Shown piece after piece: positions 44,835 to 55,045 of a stretch of 64,000 bases of DNA. The position numbers and the translations under genes are program-made. This stretch comes from an uncultured Prochlorococcus sp. (GTDB taxonomy: Bacteria; Cyanobacteriota; Cyanobacteriia; PCC-6307; Cyanobiaceae), in assembly GCF_902536725.1 (NCBI RefSeq), contig NZ_CACAYO010000005.1:1-64000 (forward strand). The letters run 5' to 3'. The stretch's first letter is position 1. Every line of letters begins with the position of its first letter. The notes beneath the pieces were generated by a model. It saw only the letters and a program-made list of their open reading frames with translations. It was not told the DNA's origin and searched no databases.

Positions 44835-45260
44835 TTAAAAAGGTATTTCGTCAACTTCGGGTACTAAAGGTGAACTATCCCAACTGGTTTTTTTTGTGCT
44901 TTCTTTATTTTCAAATGACTCATTATTTTCTTTTTTATCAGACTTAATAACGTCAACTGGCAATATTTGATGAATCTTTGAAGCTGTTAGTTCTGGTTGC
45001 TTTTCTTTCGTTCCATCTTTTCTAGTGACAGAATTCATCTTTAGACGTCCCTCAATAACAATATTTTGCCCCTCCTTTAGTTCATCCACCATTTCTTGAG
45101 CAATATTTCCCCATCCTATGATCTTGAGATCTCTAGTTGGATCTTCACTACGTAATCCTTTAAAATTAACAATCATTTCTGCAATTGGAGTTTGGTTTTC
45201 TTTGGTATACCTCATTTGGGGAGCGCTATTAATGACCGCCTGAATTAAACAATGATTCAT
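44835..45260 (-). CDS. ssb: single-stranded DNA-binding protein
   Basis: 141 residues with an OB-fold core (MNHCLIQAVINSAPQMRYTK, PIAEMIVNF, DLKIIGWGNIAQEMVDELKE, GQNIVIEGRL) and a flexible Ser/Glu/Lys tail ending in DEIPF, matching the SSB C-terminal interaction tip (D-D-I-P-F). This MNHC-type form is the cyanobacterial SSB. PriA, a known SSB partner, lies 3 kb away. Confidence 0.88.
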   Translation of the reverse strand: MNHCLIQAVINSAPQMRYTKENQTPIAEMIVNFKGLRSEDPTRDLKIIGWGNIAQEMVDELKEGQNIVIEGRLKMNSVTRKDGTKEKQPELTASKIHQILPVDVIKSDKKENNESFENKESTKKTSWDSSPLVPEVDEIPF

Positions 45261-45288
45261 TTCTTACTATTTAATTAAAGACATACTG

Positions 45289-46086
45289 ATGCAGAATCAA
45301 GGAAATTGCTATAAAAATGTTTGGATCCTATCAGGAACTTCGGATGGACCTATAGTAGCTAATAGACTTCTTCAACTTAATTATTCAGTTTTTGCAAGTG
45401 TTTTAACTTATAAAGCAGGACAAGCTTATATTGAAAATCCAAAGTTACATATCATTACGGGTAAATTAAAAAATAAAGATCAAATAATTAATTTCATAAA
45501 TAAAAATAAAATCACATGCGTTGTCGATGCTACTCATCCCTTTGCCGTGATAATTTCTAAAAATCTTAGTCAGGCATGTAAAGACATTAATATACCTCTC
45601 TTACTATTTGAGAGGAAATCTTTAATAAATAATACTAATAATTTTTTTTATATTGATAATTTAAAGGATATAAAAGACGTTGATCTAGCAAACAAGAATA
45701 TTCTTCTTGCAATAGGATCAAGATTCCTTAATGATACAGCTAATTATTATATGAATCGTAAAGCAAATGTATTTACAAGGGTACTTCCAACTTATGAAAG
45801 TATAACTAAAGCTTTTGGATCATGTATTAAAAATTCAAACATAGCGATACTTGAACCGAGTAAAAATAATCAAAGCATTTTAGAAAAAAAACTTTGTGAT
45901 TTTTGGGAGATTGATTATGTCCTATGCAGAGAATCTGGAGGTTATTCTCAGAAAAACTGGGAGACTATAGTTTCTGGAAGTAAAATGAAGTTATTTTTGG
46001 TTAAAAGGCCTAAAGTTAAAAATGATTATGCCTACTCTTTTAATCAACACCAGAATTTGATAAATCACATAATTCAAAACTATTGA
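45289..46086 (+). CDS. cobK: precorrin-6A reductase CobK
   Basis: NAD(P)H-dependent reduction in corrin-ring synthesis. 265 residues: WILSGTSDGPIVANRLLQLN (nucleotide-binding start), CVVDATHPFAVIISKNLSQA (the DATHPFA motif typical of CobK/CbiJ), LLAIGSRFLNDTANYYMNRK, and a late CRESGGYSQKNWETIV (E-S-G-G). Divergent from ssb; followed by cutA after 13 bp. Confidence 0.93.
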   Translation: MQNQGNCYKNVWILSGTSDGPIVANRLLQLNYSVFASVLTYKAGQAYIENPKLHIITGKLKNKDQIINFINKNKITCVVDATHPFAVIISKNLSQACKDINIPLLLFERKSLINNTNNFFYIDNLKDIKDVDLANKNILLAIGSRFLNDTANYYMNRKANVFTRVLPTYESITKAFGSCIKNSNIAILEPSKNNQSILEKKLCDFWEIDYVLCRESGGYSQKNWETIVSGSKMKLFLVKRPKVKNDYAYSFNQHQNLINHIIQNY

Positions 46087-46099
46087 TGTTTAATTCATT

Positions 46100-46405
46100 A
46101 TGGAAATATTAGTTATGCTCACAACTGAATCAAGTAAAGCAAATGCTTTGCGAATGGCTAAATTACTAATACAAAATAAACTTGCAGCTTGTGTTTCGAT
46201 AAAGCAAATTTTTTCAATTTTTAAGTGGGATGATGATATCGAAGAAACTAAAGAGTTTGAAATCACTATAAAAAGTAAACTAGAATTTAAAGATTATTTA
46301 ATTGAATTTTTAAATAAAAATTCCACATATGATGTCCCTCAAATTATTTACAAAAAACACCATGCTGAGATGAAATATTATGATTGGTTGAATAATACTA
46401 TTTGA
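46100..46405 (+). CDS. cutA: CutA1 divalent-cation tolerance protein homologue
   Basis: 101 residues, typical trimeric CutA1. LVMLTTESSKANALRMAKLL, KLAACVSIKQIFSIFKWDDD (the AACV...W-x-D motif) and HAEMKYYDWLNN. Linked by name to copper tolerance, but the direct function is unsettled. Probably co-transcribed with cobK. Confidence 0.92.
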   Translation: MEILVMLTTESSKANALRMAKLLIQNKLAACVSIKQIFSIFKWDDDIEETKEFEITIKSKLEFKDYLIEFLNKNSTYDVPQIIYKKHHAEMKYYDWLNNTI

Positions 46406-46411
46406 TTCAAT

Positions 46412-47416
46412 TTATTTTATTAACTCTTTAAGATCAATATTTGATCTAGATCCTAATTGCGTAATTATTTGTCCCGCACAAATTGAAGCGATCTCTCCGC
46501 ATTTTTTGAGGGAATAATTGTTTATTAATCCATGGATAAATCCTCCTGCATAGATATCTCCCGCTCCTGTAGTATCAATAACTTTTCCTTGGTTGATTGA
46601 CATAATTACTTCAATGGAATCTTTATTAATTATGAGAGAACCATTGCTACCAAGAGTTACAATGAATAATTCACATAGTGAAGAGAGTTCTCCTTGGCAG
46701 TCTGCTAATTTATCTTTGTTAAATAAACTTAAAACCTCCGATTCATTACAAAAAACAATATCTACATATTCATCAATTAATTTCAAGAAGCTCTCTCTAT
46801 GTCTGTCTACACAAAATGAATCAGACAACGAAAGGATTATTTTTGTATTAGATTGTTTTGCAATTTGAGCGGCTTTAAGAAAAGCATTTTTAGCTAATTC
46901 GCTATCCCATAAATACCCCTCTAAATATAAGTATTTACTTTCCTTAAGTAAAGTAAAATCAATGTCTTTTGGTTCAAATTCTACTGATGCGCCTAAGTAA
47001 GTACACATAGTTCTTTGAGCATCAGGTGTGATCAAAATAATTGAATGAGCCGTTGAGGCACCTTCATAAGTGGGCGGAGTATTAAATATAGTGTTACTTT
47101 TTTTTATATCAGAAGAGAAGAAATCCCCAAATTTATCATTTTTCACCCTTCCAATAAACTGCACATCATTACCTAATTCAGCTAAACATACAACAGTATT
47201 TGCTGAGGACCCCCCTGATATTTGTTTGATCACTTTGCAATTTTCTAACAATCTCTGGGATTCATAAGAACTGATGAGATTCATTGATCCTTTATCCAGA
47301 TTATTTTCCTTAAGGAACTCATCTTCGATGTTTACAATAATATCTACTATTGCGTTGCCCAGACCAATGAGATCAATGTTTTTATTCTTTTCAAAATGTC
47401 TAAAGGATTCCTGCAT
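46412..47416 (-). CDS. PfkB-family carbohydrate/nucleoside kinase
   Basis: 334 residues. NAIVDIIVNIEDEFL start, the KQISGGSSANTVVCLAELGN substrate-binding segment, and the anion-hole/base motif DTTGAGDIYAGGFIHGL (Asp in GAGD as catalytic base). The GGSSANT pattern is seen in adenosine-kinase-like PfkB members, so adenosine or a sugar are candidates. It lies 15 bp after purA, which would fit purine metabolism. Confidence 0.88.
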   Translation of the reverse strand: MQESFRHFEKNKNIDLIGLGNAIVDIIVNIEDEFLKENNLDKGSMNLISSYESQRLLENCKVIKQISGGSSANTVVCLAELGNDVQFIGRVKNDKFGDFFSSDIKKSNTIFNTPPTYEGASTAHSIILITPDAQRTMCTYLGASVEFEPKDIDFTLLKESKYLYLEGYLWDSELAKNAFLKAAQIAKQSNTKIILSLSDSFCVDRHRESFLKLIDEYVDIVFCNESEVLSLFNKDKLADCQGELSSLCELFIVTLGSNGSLIINKDSIEVIMSINQGKVIDTTGAGDIYAGGFIHGLINNYSLKKCGEIASICAGQIITQLGSRSNIDLKELIK

Positions 47417-47431
47417 TAATTTGGTATTAAA

Positions 47432-48814
<1,383 letters not shown>

Positions 48815-48823
48815 TTAATTGTA

Positions 48824-49261
48824 TCAACTTTCCCTTAGAACCATTTTTTCAGCAAGAGAAAATTCTTTGGTTAAACGCTCTTTAAGTTTATCTGGTAGAG
48901 GTCTACTTGCAAAGTTTTTGTAATGACCTGCCATAGCATTTAATGCTGTTTGCATGGTGGTAAATGATTGAGTTTTATTCACCATCCCTCTATTTCTGTA
49001 TCTGGAAATATAGTCAGTTATGAGTGTAAGAGCCTCACTTCTTACTTCATCTTTATTTGGAGAATCTTTTGGAGTATCAACAGCAGTTTGTAATGTTTTA
49101 ACAACTGAAATTGTATCTTTTGCATAGTCACCTGTCATAGAAGTTTTTGCAGCTATGGAAGGGGAACTAAATAGTGTAAAAACAACAATTAAGGATACCG
49201 AAAAAGATATAAATTTAATAAGATTCTTTAAAAAAATTTTTGATGCCCAATTAAGTAACAT
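48824..49261 (-). CDS. psb27: photosystem II assembly protein Psb27, without lipobox
   Basis: Lumenal factor bound to CP43 during PSII assembly and repair. 145 residues: an N-terminal hydrophobic signal (about 12-36, ending SSPSIAA), then the four-helix Psb27 fold (KTSMTGDYAKDTISVVKTLQ, EALTLITDYISRYRNRGMVN, KTQSFTTMQTALNAMAGHYK). Cyanobacterial Psb27 is generally a lipoprotein with an N-terminal Cys; here there is no Cys anywhere, so it would be released by signal peptidase I or remain signal-anchored. Follows proS by 24 bp. Confidence 0.9.
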   Translation of the reverse strand: MLLNWASKIFLKNLIKFISFSVSLIVVFTLFSSPSIAAKTSMTGDYAKDTISVVKTLQTAVDTPKDSPNKDEVRSEALTLITDYISRYRNRGMVNKTQSFTTMQTALNAMAGHYKNFASRPLPDKLKERLTKEFSLAEKMVLRES

Positions 49262-49285
49262 AAATCAGCTCCCAAAAAATAAGCC

Positions 49286-51088
49286 TTAAGATTTTTTATT
49301 GTACATTATTTTTGATTCAGAAATAAATGTTTCTAATAATTTGTCAGTACTAATCTTAAACTTAGTATTGTTGGTTCTGCATAAAAGTTCTACTTCTTTA
49401 TTAACAGAATCCCTGCCAATAATTATTTGAAAAGGAATACCAATTAATTCTGCATCTTTAAATTTTACGCCAGCTCTATCATTTCTATCATCAAGAAGTA
49501 CATCGATTCTATTAACTAAAAAGTTGTTATAGATTTGATAAGTTAGTTCACTTTGTAAAGGATCTTTTAGGTTTGTTGGAATGATAATAACTTCAAAAGG
49601 AGAAATCTGGATAGGCCAACAAATTCCCTTGTGGTCATGATTCTGTTCGATAGCAGCTTGAGCTATTCTTGTTACTCCTATTCCATAACAACCCATCCAT
49701 AAATTTTTTAACTTACCATCCTTATCTGAAAACTTTGCATTTAATTTTTCACTATATTTTTGACCTAGTTGGAAAATATGTCCAATCTCGATACCTTTTG
49801 TCTCTTTAAGTTCCTCATCATTATCGATGCTTATTTTATCTCCTTTTTTAGCATTCCTGATATCCCCAATTAGATAATCTTTCGAAGCAAAAGAAAACTC
49901 TTGAAAAACTTTATGGAAATTAACTTTATTACCACCACTTATAAAGTTTGAAAGGTCATTTGCAGAATGGTCAATTATTTTGGTCCATTTTTTTTCCCAA
50001 TTAGAACTTGCTTTAATAGTTTTATTATCTAAATCTGGCCCGATAAAACCTAAGGGTAAATCAACTAGATTTTTTTCGATAATATTTTTGTCCTCAATCT
50101 TTTTAAGATTAAGGAGATTAAAATTATGAAGTTCATTTATTAAGTTAAAAAGCTTTACTTCATTAATGTGCTGATCGCCTCTTATACATGCAAGAATTGG
50201 TAACTCAAATTTACCTTCAAATTGTGCAAGAAATACTACTACTTTAATAATCTGACTAGGATTTAAATTATTTTTATCGCAAACTTCGAGGATTGTTTTT
50301 TGTTGAGGTGTTTCTAACCACTCTGCAATATTATCTTCTAGTGGAATAGGTGGAGAGGGTAGAGAAACAGCCTTTTCAATATTTGCAGCATAAGAACCAC
50401 TTTGAGTAAACAAAATGGTATCTTCCCCAGCATCAGCAGTGACCATAAATTCTTTAGAGGAGGCCCCCCCTATTGCTCCACTATCAGCTTCAACTCCTAC
50501 TGTCTTTAGTCCACAAGACTTAAAAATATTTTCATAAGCCTTGCCCACTTTTGTATAAAAAGCAGCGAGATCGTTTTCTGAAGAATGAAAAGAATAACCA
50601 TCTTTCATTATGAATTCTCTACTTCTCATCAATCCAAACCTTGGCCTTATTTCATCTCTGAATTTTGTCTGAATTTGATAAAAACATTGAGGTAATTGCT
50701 TGTAGGAGTTGATGATCTCTGATGCAATACTGGTGATCACCTCTTCGTGAGTTGGAGCTAACCCAAATTCTTTACCTTGTCTATCTTTGAGATTAAACAT
50801 TATTCCTTCCCCTGCAGTATATCCTTCCCACCTTTCACTTTTTCTCCATAAATCTGCAGGATGAAGTTGGGGTAATAGTAATTTTGTACAACCAATACTA
50901 TTAAGTTCGCACTCTATTATTGCTGATATTTTTTCAATAACTCTAAGCATAATTGGCATGTATGCATAAATACCGCTGTTAACTCTGCGAATATACCCAG
51001 CTTTTAAAAGTAATTGATGTGAAATAATCTCAGCTTCAGAAGGTGTGTCACGAAGTGTCCCCAGAGGAAATGAGGTTGTCACGCGCAT
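49286..51088 (-). CDS. proS: prolyl-tRNA synthetase, bacterial type with editing insertion
   Basis: 600 residues. Class II motifs: the N-terminal HQLLLKAGYIRRVNSGIYAY, motif 2 around FRDEIRPRFGLMRSREFIMK, motif 3 GCYGIGVTRIAQAAIEQNHD, and a C-terminal anticodon-binding domain (LLDDRNDRAGVKFKDAELIG). The 230-400 region is the bacterial INS editing domain, which would deacylate Ala-tRNA-Pro. Heads a same-strand series with psb27, purA and the PfkB kinase. Confidence 0.95.
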   Translation of the reverse strand: MRVTTSFPLGTLRDTPSEAEIISHQLLLKAGYIRRVNSGIYAYMPIMLRVIEKISAIIECELNSIGCTKLLLPQLHPADLWRKSERWEGYTAGEGIMFNLKDRQGKEFGLAPTHEEVITSIASEIINSYKQLPQCFYQIQTKFRDEIRPRFGLMRSREFIMKDGYSFHSSENDLAAFYTKVGKAYENIFKSCGLKTVGVEADSGAIGGASSKEFMVTADAGEDTILFTQSGSYAANIEKAVSLPSPPIPLEDNIAEWLETPQQKTILEVCDKNNLNPSQIIKVVVFLAQFEGKFELPILACIRGDQHINEVKLFNLINELHNFNLLNLKKIEDKNIIEKNLVDLPLGFIGPDLDNKTIKASSNWEKKWTKIIDHSANDLSNFISGGNKVNFHKVFQEFSFASKDYLIGDIRNAKKGDKISIDNDEELKETKGIEIGHIFQLGQKYSEKLNAKFSDKDGKLKNLWMGCYGIGVTRIAQAAIEQNHDHKGICWPIQISPFEVIIIPTNLKDPLQSELTYQIYNNFLVNRIDVLLDDRNDRAGVKFKDAELIGIPFQIIIGRDSVNKEVELLCRTNNTKFKISTDKLLETFISESKIMYNKKS

Positions 51089-51262
51089 ACAAATAAATCC
51101 TTAATAATATTTAATTTTATCAATTAAGATGAAAAAATAATTTAAAGTGTCTTGAGTCCCTAAACGCAGCTAGTCTAAAAATATTGTTTCTGCTAACTTC
51201 TTCAGTAATGAAGTTCAAACTCTTTTTAAAGTTCATTATTGCTAAAACATTTTCTTAAGTTT

Positions 51263-51616
51263 ATGGAAAATATAGATTCCAATATTTCTAGCGAAGAGGA
51301 ATTAGTAGGTATTGATGAAGTTCAAAAATTCCTAAACAGATCAAGAGCTTCTGTCTATAGGTATACAAACACAGATTTAAGAAATCTTAATCCTAGCTTT
51401 AATCCAAGAAAATTAAATCCCGAATTTAGAACTGATCAAAAAGAACCTTTAAAGTTTCATCCTAATGAGGTAGCAAGATTTGCAAAAGATATTTTAAGAA
51501 TTAAGGAGGTTACTGTAGAAGTCTTTAATTCACCTTCCTCCGCTGCTCAAAATATATTGGTGCAAATATTAGACGAACTAAAATCTATAAGATCTTTGCT
51601 AGAAAAGAATACTTAA
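51263..51616 (+). CDS. conserved small protein with HTH-like N-terminus
   Basis: 117 residues from ATG 51263 (a TTG at 51239 would add eight). VGIDEVQKFLNRSRASVYRY at about residues 15-34 resembles a MerR/excisionase-type helix-turn-helix, and a C-terminal amphipathic helix (AAQNILVQILDELKSIRSLL) could dimerise. A small DNA-binding role is plausible from the fold alone. Divergent from proS, in its own small transcription unit. Confidence 0.72.
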   Translation: MENIDSNISSEEELVGIDEVQKFLNRSRASVYRYTNTDLRNLNPSFNPRKLNPEFRTDQKEPLKFHPNEVARFAKDILRIKEVTVEVFNSPSSAAQNILVQILDELKSIRSLLEKNT

Positions 51617-51708
51617 AAAGTTGTTATTCAATGTTTTGATTTATTGACATTTTGAATGTAGGATAGTGATGTTTAATTATCTCCTTAATCTTTACCAATT
51701 AAGAGTTA

Positions 51709-51963
51709 TTGAGTTACACAAAATCAAAGCAGTTTATTCAAAGTAAATCAAGTGAAGAATCTTCTCATGGTTCTCCTCGAGGTGATTTTGAAAGAGATGA
51801 TGATGACCCCTTAAGTATAAGGAGTTTATCAATAACATCTTTGGGTATTATTTTTGCCATCATGACAATCTTTTTACCTTCGGTAAGCATTTTAATTGGA
51901 AGACCTTTATCAAAAGGAAACGAGATAATTCATAATCAAGATTTTAAAAAAGATGGACCTTAG
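51709..51963 (+). CDS. small single-pass membrane protein, function unknown
   Basis: 84 residues from a TTG start. Ser/Asp-rich hydrophilic N terminus (SKSSEESSHGSPRGDFERDD), one membrane helix at about 42-64 (ITSLGIIFAIMTIFLPSVSI), short polar end. It overlaps the next gene, a pyrophosphatase, by 11 bp, so translation of the two is likely coupled. No family recognised. Confidence 0.68.
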   Translation: MSYTKSKQFIQSKSSEESSHGSPRGDFERDDDDPLSIRSLSITSLGIIFAIMTIFLPSVSILIGRPLSKGNEIIHNQDFKKDGP

Positions 51964-52507
51964 TTCAATACCTCCATCTCCAATGAAGGGAATAGTAAAT
52001 ATCGTTGTTGAAATACCCGCAGGGAGTAGGAATAAATATGAATATTGCTCTGATGCAGGAATAATGGCCTTAGACAGAGTTTTGCATTCTTCAGTGAGGT
52101 ACCCTTTTGATTATGGTTTTATCCCAAATACCCTCGCTGATGATGGAGCTCCCCTTGATGCAATGGTGATAATGGATGAGCCTACTTTTGCTGGTTGTTT
52201 AATAAAAGCTAGACCAATTGGAGTTTTGGATATGCATGATTGTGGTGCATATGATGGAAAACTTTTATGTGTGCCTATGGCTAATCCTAGACAGGCTAAT
52301 ATAGTGAGTATTAATCAAATTGCTCCTAATCAGCTTGAAGATGTTGCTGAATTCTTTAGGACAAGTAAAGGACTTGATGGAAGAACTGTTCAAATTGACG
52401 GTTGGAGGGATTTTGATGTGGTTGAACATTTATTGAAAAGTTGTATTCCAACAAAAAAGAAAAACTTTAAAGTACTTAAGAAATCAAAAATTAGTAAATT
52501 AAATTGA
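51953..52507 (+). CDS. family I inorganic pyrophosphatase of cyanobacterial type, active site altered
   Basis: 184 residues that follow the standard cyanobacterial enzyme closely (VEIPAGSRNKYEY, MALDRVLHSSVRYPFDYGF, IPNTLADDG). Matching E. coli positions are Glu20, Lys28, Glu30, Arg42, Tyr50, Tyr54, Asp64, Asp69, Asp96, Asp101, Lys103 and Lys139. But the second Asp of the DGDPxD motif (E. coli Asp67) is Ala66, and Tyr141 is Ser138. Both are catalytic-site positions, so hydrolysis is probably weak or absent. The lysine-rich C-terminal tail is longer than usual. Overlaps the small membrane protein upstream and the ArsC-like gene downstream. Confidence 0.9.
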   Translation: MDLSSIPPSPMKGIVNIVVEIPAGSRNKYEYCSDAGIMALDRVLHSSVRYPFDYGFIPNTLADDGAPLDAMVIMDEPTFAGCLIKARPIGVLDMHDCGAYDGKLLCVPMANPRQANIVSINQIAPNQLEDVAEFFRTSKGLDGRTVQIDGWRDFDVVEHLLKSCIPTKKKNFKVLKKSKISKLN

Positions 52508-52860
52508 AAAAAATAATTTTTTATAGTTATTTAAAATGCTCTACTTGCAGAAAAGCTGCAAAGTGGCTTAAAAGCAAAGATTTCGAATTCCAATTAATTG
52601 ATATTGTAAAAGAACCACCACTTATTAATTATTTAAATCTTGCTTTGGAACAATACTCTTTTGATAAGAAAAGAATTTTTAACACAAGAGGTAAAGCCTT
52701 CAAAACTCTTAATCTTGATATTTATTTTTTATCAAGTGAAGAAATTATTCAACTTCTTTTAAGTGATGGCAAATTAATAAAAAGACCATTTTTGATTTAT
52801 GAAGGGAAAAAAGTAATATTAGGTTTTAATGAAATTGAATATGCAAAACAATTTGTATAA
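52504..52860 (+). CDS. ArsC/Spx-family thioredoxin-fold protein
   Basis: 118 residues from a TTG that overlaps the pyrophosphatase stop (TTGA). The CxxC redox motif is CSTCRKAAKWLKSKDFEFQL (residues 12-15), followed by IDIVKEPP, NTRGKAFKTLNL and the LIKRPFLIYEGKKVILGFNE end typical of this family. Without the arsenate-reductase Arg context being clear, a redox or Spx/MgsR-like role is as likely as arsenate reduction. Confidence 0.85.
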   Translation: MKKIIFYSYLKCSTCRKAAKWLKSKDFEFQLIDIVKEPPLINYLNLALEQYSFDKKRIFNTRGKAFKTLNLDIYFLSSEEIIQLLLSDGKLIKRPFLIYEGKKVILGFNEIEYAKQFV

Positions 52861-52887
52861 GGTAAAAATCAAAACTTTATTAATTTT

Positions 52888-53547
52888 ATGCATGCTTCTA
52901 TAAAAATTTTTTTAAAAGAATGGGGCCTACTAATTTTATTAACTTTTTTTGTTTCTTCTTGTAGATCTTTTTTTGCAGAGCCACGTTATATCCCCTCTGG
53001 TTCAATGCTCCCAGAATTACAAATAAACGATAGGCTATTTATTGAAAAATTTTCGCTAAGAAACTCTTTACCAAAAAGAGGAGATATTGTTGTTTTTAAC
53101 TCACCTTACTCCTTTGACGAAAAATTAATTTCATTAAGATCTAAGCCTCTACCAAAAAAAAGATATTGTTTCTTTATGAGTTTTCCTCCGATGTCTTTTA
53201 TTCCTGGTTTGAGGGACCCAGCTTGCGATGCGTATATTAAGAGAGTGGTGGCACTTCCAGGAGAAATTGTCAGTATAAATACTAAGGGTGAATTAATAAT
53301 TAATAATAAATTAATTGCTGAACCTTATGTCTCTTACAAGTGCTCATCATCCCTCTTTAATAAATGCGGTGAATTTGAAAATATAAAAGTTCCTAAAGAT
53401 CATTTTTTAGTTTTAGGTGATAACAGGTCAAATAGCTGGGATGGTAGATATTGGCCTGGTAGTAAATTTCTTCATAAAAAGGAGATAATTGGTAAAGCAT
53501 ATTTCAGATTTTGGCCTCTTAGTCAAGTTGGTTTTTTCAATAAATAA
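52888..53547 (+). CDS. lepB: signal peptidase I
   Basis: Removes signal peptides from exported and lumenal proteins such as PsaF and cytochrome f. 219 residues: a membrane anchor (about 12-28), box B with nucleophile Ser39 (YIPSGSMLPELQINDRLFIE), box D with general-base Lys118 (YIKRVVALPGEIVSI) and box E (VLGDNRSNSWDGRYWP). Between RGDIVVF (to residue 70) and the Lys box there is an extra segment of about 40 residues (SFDEKLISLRSKPLPKKRYC...). 27 bp after the ArsC-like gene. Confidence 0.93.
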   Translation: MHASIKIFLKEWGLLILLTFFVSSCRSFFAEPRYIPSGSMLPELQINDRLFIEKFSLRNSLPKRGDIVVFNSPYSFDEKLISLRSKPLPKKRYCFFMSFPPMSFIPGLRDPACDAYIKRVVALPGEIVSINTKGELIINNKLIAEPYVSYKCSSSLFNKCGEFENIKVPKDHFLVLGDNRSNSWDGRYWPGSKFLHKKEIIGKAYFRFWPLSQVGFFNK

Positions 53548-53600
53548 ACCATTACAGCTCACTAAGATTTATAAGAAGAATATTGTAAGTATTTTTTAAT

Positions 53601-54929
53601 CTAAAGTGCTCCTGAAACAGTTGAATCAATTATTCCTCCAAGGTGAGTTGTAATGTTTAAAGCGCTAATCACAGGGGGCTTTTCGGGATCATTAAAAAGG
53701 TCAATAATAGTAATGCCACCATTACCTTGTTTTATCATCCAAATATTTGAATAATTAATACCAAGTATGTTGCAAATTAGAGTTTTATTGACTGCATCAT
53801 GAGCAACCAGAAGGCTTAAATCATTATCCTTTTGAGATAAACAAATTTTGTCAAATGCTTCTACGGACCTTTCTGATACATCTTTAATAGATTCGCCTTC
53901 GGGCATTATTACTTCTTCAGGTTTATCATGCCAATTTTTTAGTAAAAGAGGCCACTGTTCTCTGATTTCGGCTTCCAGTTTCCCCTCCCACAATCCGTGA
54001 CTAATTTCTACAAGTGAATCTATTCTTTCTATTTTTAAATCTTGGCTATCTTGAAGAATGATTTGTGCAGTCTCATAAGGCCTATGCATTGAACTTGAGA
54101 ATGCCTTATTGAAAGGAATATTTCTCAAATATTCAAAAGTCTTTCTGGCTTGATCTTTTCCGTTCTCATTTAAAGGGATATCAATTTGCCCTTGAAATCT
54201 ACCCTCTCTGTTCCAGTTAGTTTCACCATGCCTAATTAGAAATATTCTGGAATCTCCAATTTGATTTGGAATATTTTTATTAAGATGGGAAGTTTGATTT
54301 AAGCATTCAATTTGGGTCTTAAAAGAGTTATCTTTCCTTGAAATATTGAGAATCGAAAAAGAAGCATTTTCTAATCTTATTTTTCTAAAACCTTGCTTAG
54401 GCTTTCCTAACAACAACAGGATTAAACATCTGAGAATCGCATTATGTCCTACAACTAAAATATTTACATCATCTTTGTCTAGATAAATTTTTAAAATGTC
54501 TTCTACAAAGTTTGTTACTTGAAAAAATAACTCCTGAATTGGTTTATAACTTTTATTATCATTTCTTTTTAAGATTAGATTTTCTGGATCATTTTTCCAT
54601 ACAGGGTAAATTTCTGGAAATTTCTTTTTTATTTCATCAATTTTTAGACCAGACCATTCAGCAAGATCTACCTCTAGCAAATTATTATCAAATATAATGT
54701 TTTGATCTTTATTGAAGGTCTTTTTAATTGTTTTTGCAGTCTCTGCCGCTCTCAGAAGTGGAGATGAGTAGATTTTATTGAAGGTTATTTTTGATAATGC
54801 TTTTCCTGCTTTTCGGGCTTGTTCGTATCCTTCATCAGTTAATAATGAATCGTCTGTTCTCCCTTGAATTAATCCTTTTGCATTGAAACTGCTTAGTCCA
54901 TGCCTAACTAAAACTAATCGTATAGCCAT
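53601..54929 (-). CDS. double histidine-phosphatase (phosphoglycerate-mutase-like) protein
   Basis: 442 residues built of two tandem histidine-phosphatase domains: LVRHGLSSFNAKGLIQGRTD at the N terminus with later VVGHNAIL, and LIRHGETNWNREGRFQGQID near residue 228 with VAHDAVN. Both keep the phospho-accepting RHG and second His. Some cyanobacteria have such fused proteins annotated as phosphoglycerate mutase; the actual substrates (sugar phosphate, PGA or phosphoserine) are unknown. Convergent with lepB. Confidence 0.85.
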   Translation of the reverse strand: MAIRLVLVRHGLSSFNAKGLIQGRTDDSLLTDEGYEQARKAGKALSKITFNKIYSSPLLRAAETAKTIKKTFNKDQNIIFDNNLLEVDLAEWSGLKIDEIKKKFPEIYPVWKNDPENLILKRNDNKSYKPIQELFFQVTNFVEDILKIYLDKDDVNILVVGHNAILRCLILLLLGKPKQGFRKIRLENASFSILNISRKDNSFKTQIECLNQTSHLNKNIPNQIGDSRIFLIRHGETNWNREGRFQGQIDIPLNENGKDQARKTFEYLRNIPFNKAFSSSMHRPYETAQIILQDSQDLKIERIDSLVEISHGLWEGKLEAEIREQWPLLLKNWHDKPEEVIMPEGESIKDVSERSVEAFDKICLSQKDNDLSLLVAHDAVNKTLICNILGINYSNIWMIKQGNGGITIIDLFNDPEKPPVISALNITTHLGGIIDSTVSGAL

Positions 54930-55045
54930 TATATAAATTTGAAAATTAAGACAATTTAATCATCTCATGGCGTGATTAAAATAGATACAAAATATAAGAA
55001 ACTTCAATGATAACTAAGTTTAGTTTTCAATAATATAATTTAGTT

